Source of the DNA: an uncultured Methanomassiliicoccales archaeon
Lineage (GTDB): Archaea; Thermoplasmatota; Thermoplasmata; Methanomassiliicoccales; Methanomethylophilaceae
NCBI GenBank assembly: GCA_934234005.1
Contig: CAKQHC010000082.1
Coordinates: 1-6,544, forward strand
DNA length: 6,544 nt
Reading direction: 5' to 3'
The notes beneath the pieces are model-generated. The model was not told where the DNA came from. It ran no database searches and saw only the letters and a list, made by a program, of their open reading frames with translations. Shown in pieces: positions 1 to 4,558 of the stretch. The stretch's first letter is position 1. The number at the start of each line of letters is the position of its first letter. The translations under genes and the position numbers were made by a program.

Positions 1-149
1 TCCTTTATCTGCGGAAGGACATCGTGGCCCGCGATGACGTTACGCGGAAACTCAATATTTTTGGTCTTAAGGAACTCGCTCAATACATCCCCTCTTTCTT
101 CCGTATGCTGTATGAGTATATCGTAATTTGCTGTTACATGACATTCTGT
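1..149 (-). CDS. Partial unrecognised protein, N-terminal end, start unresolved
   Basis: The minus strand is open from the codon after a TAA (plus 150-152) to the window edge. It reads ...NYDILIQHTEERG, then DVLSEFLKTKNIEFPRN and VIAGHDVLPQIK, a normal-looking soluble alpha/beta sequence. The plus strand also has an open frame here, codon-aligned with this one, but about two thirds of the minus codons begin with a purine against about half on the plus strand, so I favour minus. There is no ATG or GTG start. The only standard start is a TTG at plus 83-81, preceded on the minus strand by a purine-rich GAGGGG and by a TATA-like GATATACT (plus 115-122). The protein-like sequence continues upstream of that TTG, so a frameshifted or truncated 5' end is also possible. 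I recognise no family. Confidence 0.4.
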
Positions 150-156
150 TTATAAA
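149..156 (+). promoter_or_regulatory. TATA box of the flavoprotein gene
   Basis: TTTATAAA is centred about 25 bases before the ATG at 178, the usual archaeal distance from TATA box to transcription start. No Shine-Dalgarno lies between box and ATG, so the transcript is probably leaderless. Confidence 0.6.
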
Positions 157-177
157 CCACATAAGCCATCAACACAT

Positions 178-723
178 ATGTTCCGGGTAACGGTCATTTG
201 CGGAAGTTCCAATAAACACGGATTTTCCAGTCACATCTGTGAAAGGATAAAACATTGCTGTAAATCCGCAGATGCCGGCTGCACCGTAATATATCCTTCC
301 GATATGACAATAAATCATTGTTCCGGATGTGATTCATGCACCGACGGCATTTGTACCGTCGACGACGACATGGCAGAAATTCTCAATGCGGTAAAAGAGT
401 CTGATATGGTCTTTTTTGTAATACCGATTCATTTTTCCGGACCTTCGTCTCTTATGAAGACTGTTATCGACAGATTTCAACCGTTCTGGTTTCACGGCGG
501 GATACCTGAGCAAAAAATACTCGTGCCGGTATTATGCGGAGGCAGCAACAGTCCCTGCTTTGGATACACCGAAGGCATATTGCGTGCTTTTTCCGCAACA
601 ACCCGTATGCATCTCATTACACCGTTGAAGATTTCGGGAACCGATGAAATGAATCCCGAAGATACGGACGCCCGTGTAGATGATTTTGTCTGCGATGCAA
701 TCAGAAATCGGCAGGTTTTATGA
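178..723 (+). CDS. Iron-sulfur flavoprotein / NADPH-dependent FMN reductase-like (flavodoxin fold)
   Basis: This 181-residue protein has a flavodoxin fold. The first beta strand (VTVICGS, residues 4-10) leads into a phosphate-binding loop for FMN (GSSNKHGFSS, 9-18). Four cysteines at 48, 51, 54 and 59 form C-x2-C-x2-C-x4-C followed by VDDDM, the compact motif that holds a 4Fe-4S cluster in iron-sulfur flavoproteins. IPIHFSGPS (82-90) and VIDRF (96-100) match the isoalloxazine loop and following helix of the FMN reductase family. Length is near the family norm of about 190. The ATG at 178 is the only start available: an in-frame TGA lies at 139-141 and no other start codon follows it. Known family members pass electrons from ferredoxin to FMN, and some reduce oxygen or peroxide. 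The actual substrate here cannot be read from sequence. The 3' end overlaps the convergent neighbour by 23 bases. Confidence 0.88.
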   Translation: MFRVTVICGSSNKHGFSSHICERIKHCCKSADAGCTVIYPSDMTINHCSGCDSCTDGICTVDDDMAEILNAVKESDMVFFVIPIHFSGPSSLMKTVIDRFQPFWFHGGIPEQKILVPVLCGGSNSPCFGYTEGILRAFSATTRMHLITPLKISGTDEMNPEDTDARVDDFVCDAIRNRQVL

Positions 724-1330
724 TATTGCGGAAATCTCCGAAGAATACCTTTTCGTTGTCATTCGATACGAAAGGCAATGTTGCCGGATGTTCGTCGTAA
801 AGTTCTTCCCATATTTCGCCGGGTACGGACGAATCCGTATCCACTATGCAGGTTCTGCAATATCCGCAATCGATTACCGAATCCAGAACAGAGAACAGAT
901 CTCCGCGTTCGCCTTCGATACCGAGTGCATTTCCGTTAATCACAAAAACAGACGGTATTACGCTGTCCGATACCGAGATTATTTCCTTCAGCTCGTTTTT
1001 ATTGATCACAGAGTGAAGCGGCGCCAAAACATATTCGGCAACGGTGTTGAACGAATCAAATACGTCTTCGACATATTCTATATGGGTCATAAACCAAACA
1101 TCGTTTCCTTTTAAAGCCATTTTTTTCATTACGTTTTCTTCGAAACGGTTGTGGTTTATGCTGTCGGAATCAACTACGACAACAGGTTTGCGTACAGAAT
1201 CTTTGAATTGGGATCCTGCCTGCTTGTAATCCGTTTCGAAACCTTCGTCGATTTTACAGCCATTGAAGAATGTATTGCGTGCCATAAGGCGACCGCCCGA
1301 ACTGGTTGCAAACAAAGCGGGAATTGTCAT
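701..1330 (-). CDS. Conserved-looking hypothetical protein, possibly TIM-barrel
   Basis: This is a 209-residue soluble protein with no signal peptide or membrane span. I do not recognise the family. Alternating hydrophobic strands and helices are visible: KPVVVVDSDS (48-57), GNDVWFMTHI (75-84), EYVLAPLHSV (99-108), IPSVFVINGN (125-134) and RTCIVDTDSS (159-168). This beta/alpha rhythm, with aspartates at strand ends, recalls HisA/HisF-type TIM barrels, but that is a weak impression only. Three cysteines in DCGYCRTC (155, 158, 161) have CxxCxxC spacing and could bind metal or be incidental. The ATG at 1330 is preferred: the frame stays open 13 codons further upstream but offers no ATG, GTG or TTG there, and a TATA-like box sits 26 bases before this ATG. 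The opposite strand has several overlapping open frames that I read as shadows. It is divergent from desulfoferrodoxin and convergent with the flavoprotein. Confidence 0.7.
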   Translation of the reverse strand: MTIPALFATSSGGRLMARNTFFNGCKIDEGFETDYKQAGSQFKDSVRKPVVVVDSDSINHNRFEENVMKKMALKGNDVWFMTHIEYVEDVFDSFNTVAEYVLAPLHSVINKNELKEIISVSDSVIPSVFVINGNALGIEGERGDLFSVLDSVIDCGYCRTCIVDTDSSVPGEIWEELYDEHPATLPFVSNDNEKVFFGDFRNIIKPADF

Positions 1331-1352
1331 CTTATGTCCGATACAACCGATG

Positions 1353-1360
1353 TAATTTAA
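1353..1360 (-). promoter_or_regulatory. TATA-like box of the 209-aa gene
   Basis: On the minus strand this reads TTAAATTA, centred about 26 bases before the ATG at 1330. No Shine-Dalgarno precedes that ATG, which suits a leaderless transcript. The box abuts three tandem TTAAC units (1357-1371 on the plus strand). Confidence 0.45.
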
Positions 1361-1371
1361 CTTAACTTAAC
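1357..1371 (+). repeat. Three tandem TTAAC units in a divergent promoter region
   Basis: TTAAC occurs three times head to tail between the divergent 209-aa gene and the desulfoferrodoxin gene. It overlaps the minus-strand TATA-like box by four bases and lies about 25 bases before the plus-strand one. It could be a small operator or simple sequence; nothing else supports a function. Confidence 0.45.
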
Positions 1372-1394
1372 ATACGGCGTTAATTCGGAAACAA

Positions 1395-1401
1395 TTATAA
1401 A
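1395..1401 (+). promoter_or_regulatory. TATA-like box of the desulfoferrodoxin gene
   Basis: TTATAAA lies about 40 bases before the ATG at 1436. A start 25 bases downstream would fall near 1423, right at the Shine-Dalgarno, giving a leader of only about a dozen bases. Confidence 0.45.
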
Positions 1402-1423
1402 CGCTGTTATCAATGGTAAGTAC

Positions 1424-1429
1424 AGGAGG
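1424..1429 (+). promoter_or_regulatory. Strong Shine-Dalgarno AGGAGG for desulfoferrodoxin
   Basis: AGGAGG stands six bases before the ATG at 1436 and fixes that start. It is the only canonical ribosome binding site in the window; the other genes have weak or no such site. Confidence 0.8.
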
Positions 1430-1435
1430 CATCAC

Positions 1436-1807
1436 ATGTCGAAATACGTATGTTCGCATTGCGGAACGCTTGTTGATATTTTGTACAAAGGCGGAAACAT
1501 CCCCGTCTGTTGCGGAGAGGAGATGAAACCCGCGGTTGCCAAAACCGAGGATTTCGTCAAGGAGAAACATGTCCCGTACATCGAGAGGGTCGACGGCGGA
1601 GTCCTTGTCAAAGTCGGAAAAGAAGTTGCGCACCCCATGACCGAAGATCACTACATAGTGTTTATCGAGATTTGTGCAGACGGAATCAGAATGAGGAAGA
1701 CGCTCAAACCTGGAGATGCGCCCGAAGCATTCTTCAAGACGGATGCAAAGGATATTGTTGCATGGGAATTCTGCAACAAGCACGGTCTTTGGAAGTCCAA
1801 TCAATGA
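1436..1807 (+). CDS. dfx: Desulfoferrodoxin (superoxide reductase, two-iron type)
   Basis: The enzyme reduces superoxide to hydrogen peroxide in the cytoplasm without making oxygen, typically fed by rubredoxin (EC 1.15.1.2). The 123 residues are full length for the two-domain form. The N-terminal desulforedoxin domain has the FeS4 ligands C6, C9, C25 and C26 (CSHCG...VCCGEEM). The C-terminal neelaredoxin domain has the catalytic iron ligands H45, H66, H72, C113 and H116 (EKHVPY, VAHPM, EDHYI, EFCNKHGLW). The conserved E43-K44 pair that supplies the mobile lysine is also present. No residue of either centre is missing. The start is fixed by AGGAGG. No rubredoxin or rubrerythrin gene is adjacent. 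Together with the nearby flavoprotein it suggests oxidative-stress defence in an anaerobe. The family call is secure; the electron donor is unknown. Confidence 0.97.
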   Translation: MSKYVCSHCGTLVDILYKGGNIPVCCGEEMKPAVAKTEDFVKEKHVPYIERVDGGVLVKVGKEVAHPMTEDHYIVFIEICADGIRMRKTLKPGDAPEAFFKTDAKDIVAWEFCNKHGLWKSNQ

Positions 1808-1852
1808 TTTTTAAACCAGTTAGGCATCTTACTGGGATATACATCCATCGCG

Positions 1853-1883
1853 GATAAAAAACAGATGCCATCTTTTTTCTATC
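1853..1883 (+). terminator. Imperfect hairpin with T-run after desulfoferrodoxin
   Basis: A 14-base left arm beginning GATAAAAAAC pairs with a 14-base right arm ending TTTTTTCTATC around a GCC loop (1867-1869). Twelve of 14 positions pair, with mismatches at 1862/1874 and 1857/1879. The stem is A/T-rich and the right arm contains six consecutive T. It lies 45 bases past the dfx stop and before the next gene's leader, so a terminator fits. Archaeal T-run termination needs no hairpin, so the symmetry could instead be an operator for the downstream gene. Confidence 0.45.
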
Positions 1884-1903
1884 GTGAAATGTATTGCGGT
1901 ACA

Positions 1904-1910
1904 GAGTGAT
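1904..1910 (+). promoter_or_regulatory. Weak Shine-Dalgarno-like GAGTGAT deciding the 1916 start
   Basis: GAGTGAT resembles the archaeal anti-16S complement GAGGTGAT with one G missing and sits five bases before the ATG at 1916. It overlaps the in-frame TTG at 1910, which therefore makes a poor start. Confidence 0.4.
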
Positions 1911-1915
1911 TGATT

Positions 1916-2395
1916 ATGGCAAAGAAAGGCCAAGATGATCCGTATGAAGGAAGCAAAGCCAAAGCTAGACACGACAAAATCGCCAAGGAGAAACAGGATT
2001 CGGTAGATTCCATAAAGAACGACGCCAACCACAAAAGAAGGATAGCCATCCGTCGCGAAGAAAAACGCAAAGAAGCGATAAAAGAACTCCCGCGCGAGGA
2101 ACGTTCTGCGGCTAAAGCCGAATTGAAAGAAGACATACGCAAGCGCAAATTGGCCGAAAAGGAGGCTAAACGTCTCGAAAAAGAGAAAGAAGCCGAACTC
2201 AAAAACGCCAAGCCTCTGTTTAAAAAGAAATCCAAAACTCCAACCGAAGAGGACGAAGCAATCGAAGAGACCGAAGCAGATTCGGCCGTTGTCGAAGAGA
2301 CCGAAGAGATTGTAGAGGAAAAAACAGAACCGGAATCCAATGAAGACAAACAGTCTGTTAAACAGCGATTGGCAAGGAAAGATTCTGAAAAATAG
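1916..2395 (+). CDS. Highly charged, coiled-coil and disordered protein of unknown function
   Basis: The 159 residues are dominated by Lys, Glu, Arg and Ala, with no Cys or Trp and very few aromatics. Residues about 14-105 (from SKAKARHDK to LFKKKSK) are basic and should form a long single helix or coiled coil. From 108 to about 147 the chain turns acidic and low-complexity, with EETE repeated at 117-120 and 127-130, then ends basic (QSVKQRLARKDSEK). There is no signal peptide or membrane segment. Such a charge-segregated helix could bind RNA, the ribosome or DNA, but I recognise no family and cannot assign a role. The ATG at 1916 is preferred over the in-frame TTG at 1910 because GAGTGAT lies at the right distance. 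The opposite strand has a long Ser-rich frame, an expected shadow of Glu/Lys codons. It stands alone between desulfoferrodoxin and a convergent regulator. Confidence 0.8.
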   Translation: MAKKGQDDPYEGSKAKARHDKIAKEKQDSVDSIKNDANHKRRIAIRREEKRKEAIKELPREERSAAKAELKEDIRKRKLAEKEAKRLEKEKEAELKNAKPLFKKKSKTPTEEDEAIEETEADSAVVEETEEIVEEKTEPESNEDKQSVKQRLARKDSEK

Positions 2396-2424
2396 GCAAT
2401 AATGGCCAAAAAAGAATAATCCGT

Positions 2425-2838
2425 TTAAAACGTGTCCGTTGTCAGGCGCGACATCATCTTACCGAACAGTTCCACCTGTTCGGGAGTAAATTCTTTTTCC
2501 AGTATGTCGATCGAAGGTCTCATTTTCTCGAAAAAATCATCGTAGTCCTTTCTTGTTGCGGCGGACAGTTTCAGATAACAGACTCTTCCGTCTGTAGTAC
2601 TTTTGGTACGCTCGATCATTCCTTTTTCCATAAGTTTGTTAAGTCTGATTGTTACGGCGGAACGGGCTACTTTAAGAGAATCCGCGATATGCGACGGTGT
2701 GCAACCCTCGCTGAAGTATATCATGTCCAAGTAGAGCATATCCATGTAACTGAGGGTACCTTCCGTGGAATTAATGGACGATAATTCCAGTATAGACATT
2801 TCCCTGTACAGTGCTTTCAGGGAATCAATCAGGTCCAT
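2425..2838 (-). CDS. MarR-family winged-helix transcriptional regulator
   Basis: A 137-residue cytoplasmic DNA-binding protein, the usual MarR size. N-terminal helices (1-44) and C-terminal helices (95-135) would form the dimer interface and ligand pocket. The helix-turn-helix spans about 46-74: CTPSHIADSLKV then the recognition helix ARSAVTIRLNKLMEKGMIER. The wing is TKSTTDGRVCYLKLS (78-92) with the family's D-x-R (here D83-G84-R85) and a following leucine-rich strand. It is divergent from the MATE exporter over 182 bases, the classic arrangement for a MarR repressor controlling an efflux pump and itself, with an effector that is often a phenolic or drug-like compound. That pairing is inference from position. 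Its own TATA box sits inside a TCAGT/ACTGA palindrome, which would suit autoregulation. The start ATG at 2838 has no Shine-Dalgarno but stands 26 bases from the TATA box. Confidence 0.92.
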   Translation of the reverse strand: MDLIDSLKALYREMSILELSSINSTEGTLSYMDMLYLDMIYFSEGCTPSHIADSLKVARSAVTIRLNKLMEKGMIERTKSTTDGRVCYLKLSAATRKDYDDFFEKMRPSIDILEKEFTPEQVELFGKMMSRLTTDTF

Positions 2839-2855
2839 GACGCTGTCATTTCATT

Positions 2856-2872
2856 TCAGTATTTTAAACTGA
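2856..2872. promoter_or_regulatory. Palindrome overlapping the marR TATA box, candidate autoregulatory operator
   Basis: TCAGT (2856-2860) and ACTGA (2868-2872) form a 17-base inverted repeat with a T/A core. On the minus strand it contains TTTAAAAT (2861-2868), the TATA-like box centred about 26 bases before the regulator's ATG. A dimeric MarR protein bound here would block the box. The size is close to usual MarR sites of 16-20 bases. Confidence 0.5.
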
Positions 2873-2944
2873 GTAATCCTTCTGTTTGTCTGTCCGTTTC
2901 TTAAATGCGCTGTATTCGCCGCAACGGGTTCTGTTTGTCAAATT

Positions 2945-3006
2945 TAATTATATTGCAATAATTATAATTCAATAATTATCTATTTATAATTAGAATACTA
3001 TAATCA
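2945..3006 (+). repeat. Tandem TAATTA array, 14-base period, in the MarR-MATE spacer
   Basis: The palindromic hexamer TAATTA starts at 2945, 2959, 2973 and 2987, exactly 14 bases apart, with a degenerate TAATCA at 3001 in the same register. Units one and two (TAATTATATTGCAA and TAATTATAATTCAA) agree at 12 of 14 positions; later units keep mainly the hexamer. A perfect TATTGCAATA palindrome (2951-2960) straddles the first junction. The array covers the MATE promoter, so multi-site binding by the divergent MarR protein is the natural reading, though A/T-rich promoter sequence may contribute. Confidence 0.55.
2983..2990 (+). promoter_or_regulatory. TATA box of the MATE gene
   Basis: TTTATAAT is centred about 34 bases before the ATG at 3021, which predicts a leader of about ten bases. 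No Shine-Dalgarno is visible. The box overlaps the fourth TAATTA unit, so a protein bound to the array would compete with TATA-binding protein. Confidence 0.5.
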
Positions 3007-3020
3007 ATTGTTGCGATAAC

Positions 3021-4400
3021 ATGGGAGTTCAGAAGATTTCCGAAATCAATAACGGAAAGTCGGCTATACGATTTGCACTGCCTACAATCATAATGACTGT
3101 TTTCATTGCCACATACTCTATGGTGGACGGATTCTTCATATCGCATTTTGTAGGTACGGATGCGGTAGGGGCTACGAATATACTCCTGCCCGTAATCTGT
3201 TTGGCAACGGCAACAGGATTCATGTTTTCAAGCGGAGGAACCGCCTGGGTAGGAAAAAAGCTCGGATCGGGTAATTTTAAAGAGGCACGTTCGGACGCTT
3301 CCCTTATTGTGCTTGCCGCGCTTATCGTGTCGTCGGTCATAGCGGCATCATGCATACTGTGTATGAACCGCCTGGTAAGTTTTTTGGGAGCCGACGAGGT
3401 ATTATTCGACTATGCATACGAATACGGCACGGTTATCACGGCATTTTTCCCGTTGTTAGTAATGCAGACTGTTTTGGGGCAGTTTGTTATCGCATCCGGA
3501 AAGCCGATTCACTCTATGGTTTCGTTCATAGCGGGAGGCATTACAAACATACTTCTCGATTACGTTTTTATCGTACATCTCGGAATGGGCGTTACCGGAG
3601 CGGCATTGGCTACAGGAATAGGTGCGTTATTGCCGGTCGCAGCAGGATTGTACTTATTGTCCCGGAAGGATTGCGAGCTTAAACTTACCAAGCCGTCAAA
3701 AAATCTTCGTGTACTTTTCGGATCCTGTTCAAACGGAGCATCCGAGATGGTTTCCGAATTATCGATAGCGGTGACATCGATGCTGTTTAACATATCGATG
3801 ATGCAGTGTGCAGGAGCGGATGGTGTTGCGGCAATAAGTGTGATTCTGTATGTGCAGACGTTTGCGGTATCTGCTGTTGTCGGATATACGACCGGTACCT
3901 CGGCCGTAGTTGCGTACAATTACGGAGCCGGCAATAAAAAGTGTCTGAACATGATGTTCCGTAACGGTTTGTGCATCTCGGCATTGATTTCATCGGTTTT
4001 CTTTACCGTGCTGTTTGTATGCGGTTCCGATCTTGCGGTTCTTTTTGCAGGCGATTCGCCGGTTGTAAGAGACATGATCGAAGAAGGAACGTTCATTTTT
4101 TCGTTCGGATTTTTGATGGCGGGATTCAACATATTCGCATCGGGATTTTTTACGTCCCTGTCGGACGGCAGGAGTTCCGCGGTAATTTCGGCGTTCCGCG
4201 GCATTCTGATTCTTGCGCCGTCCATAATGTTGCTGTCATCAACGTTCGGAACCACAGGGATATGGTTTTCCGTCCCGATAACCGAATTGACGACGTTGTG
4301 CATTTCGGCATATCTGTTGGTAAGAAGGATGCCCGGATATGGCATTACATTACGTAGAGGAATCAAAAACCGCAGCACGGAAATATCGGACAATACCTGA
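3021..4400 (+). CDS. MATE family multidrug/metabolite efflux protein
   Basis: The 459 residues are typical for MATE exporters: inner-membrane antiporters that expel cationic drugs or metabolites using a sodium or proton gradient. Two homologous halves of about six membrane segments each are visible. The first half opens with AIRFALPTIIMTVFIATYSMVDGFFISHF (15-43) and VGTDAVGATNILLP (44-57). It holds the hallmark ITNILLDYVFI followed by GMGVTGAALATGI (174-200). The second half has the matching VAYNYGAGNKKCLNMMFRNGL (297-317) and ends at a last membrane segment near 412-433 with a basic cytoplasmic tail. P21 in the first segment matches the conserved bending proline. Starts downstream would cut the first helix, so the ATG at 3021 is kept. 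It probably answers to the divergent MarR regulator. The substrate cannot be inferred. Confidence 0.95.
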   Translation: MGVQKISEINNGKSAIRFALPTIIMTVFIATYSMVDGFFISHFVGTDAVGATNILLPVICLATATGFMFSSGGTAWVGKKLGSGNFKEARSDASLIVLAALIVSSVIAASCILCMNRLVSFLGADEVLFDYAYEYGTVITAFFPLLVMQTVLGQFVIASGKPIHSMVSFIAGGITNILLDYVFIVHLGMGVTGAALATGIGALLPVAAGLYLLSRKDCELKLTKPSKNLRVLFGSCSNGASEMVSELSIAVTSMLFNISMMQCAGADGVAAISVILYVQTFAVSAVVGYTTGTSAVVAYNYGAGNKKCLNMMFRNGLCISALISSVFFTVLFVCGSDLAVLFAGDSPVVRDMIEEGTFIFSFGFLMAGFNIFASGFFTSLSDGRSSAVISAFRGILILAPSIMLLSSTFGTTGIWFSVPITELTTLCISAYLLVRRMPGYGITLRRGIKNRSTEISDNT

Positions 4401-4479
4401 TTCTGCTACGTATTTAGTTTCTGCAGAGGCAATGCACATCTGACTGTGTCTGAAATATTACAATGCAGTTTATTTATGC

Positions 4480-4494
4480 ATCATAATACATGAT
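4480..4494. repeat. Small inverted repeat after the MATE gene
   Basis: ATCAT (4480-4484) and ATGAT (4490-4494) flank a five-base AATAC spacer. A self-complementary ATGTACAT (4495-4502) follows directly. Both lie between the MATE stop and the T-runs and may belong to the terminator or to an operator for the ATPase gene. Confidence 0.25.
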
Positions 4495-4500
4495 ATGTAC

Positions 4501-4520
4501 ATTTTTTCCGTCTTTTGTTT
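4501..4520 (+). terminator. T-rich terminator of the MATE transcript
   Basis: A run of six T (4502-4507) and two further T-clusters (TTTT at 4513-4516, TTT at 4518-4520) lie about 100 bases past the MATE stop. Archaeal RNA polymerase terminates at such consecutive T-tracts. The remaining bases of the 158-base gap hold the ATPase promoter. Confidence 0.5.
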
Positions 4521-4532
4521 AGTCTTAATTTC

Positions 4533-4543
4533 AAATATAATAA
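4533..4543 (+). promoter_or_regulatory. TATA-like box of the P-type ATPase gene
   Basis: AAATATAATAA lies about 21-23 bases before the GTG at 4559, a little short for a leaderless start. A second A/T block (TTAATTT, 4525-4531) would fit slightly better. Either makes the alternative GTG at 4544 too close to be transcribed. Confidence 0.4.
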
Positions 4544-4558
4544 GTGATTCGCATTATT

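Noticed and set aside
3..155. Plus-strand open frame (LYLRKDIVARDDV...) faintly like the ATPase/DUF4143 family
   Set aside because: It is codon-aligned with the minus frame, has weaker purine bias at first codon positions and ends in an unnatural hydrophobic/cysteine tail; the match to the ATPase family is too vague.
680..1114. 144-aa plus-strand open frame
   Set aside because: It lies antisense to the 209-aa gene, is rich in Arg/Tyr/Phe/Ile as expected of a shadow, and has no promoter or ribosome site of its own.
1367..1804. 145-aa minus-strand open frame
   Set aside because: It is fully antisense to the desulfoferrodoxin gene, whose ligands and Shine-Dalgarno are unambiguous.
1879..2409. 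176-aa Ser/Leu-rich minus-strand open frame
   Set aside because: Serine and leucine runs are the reverse reading of Glu/Lys/Arg codons in the charged protein; the plus frame has a plausible start signal.
2402..2419. Mini frame MAKKE, similar to the start (MAKKG) of the preceding gene
   Set aside because: Five codons in lysine-rich sequence can arise by chance; the similarity stops immediately and no duplication is visible beyond it.
3920..4393. 157-aa minus-strand frame inside the MATE gene
   Set aside because: It is antisense to well-conserved MATE membrane segments and shows no independent start signals.
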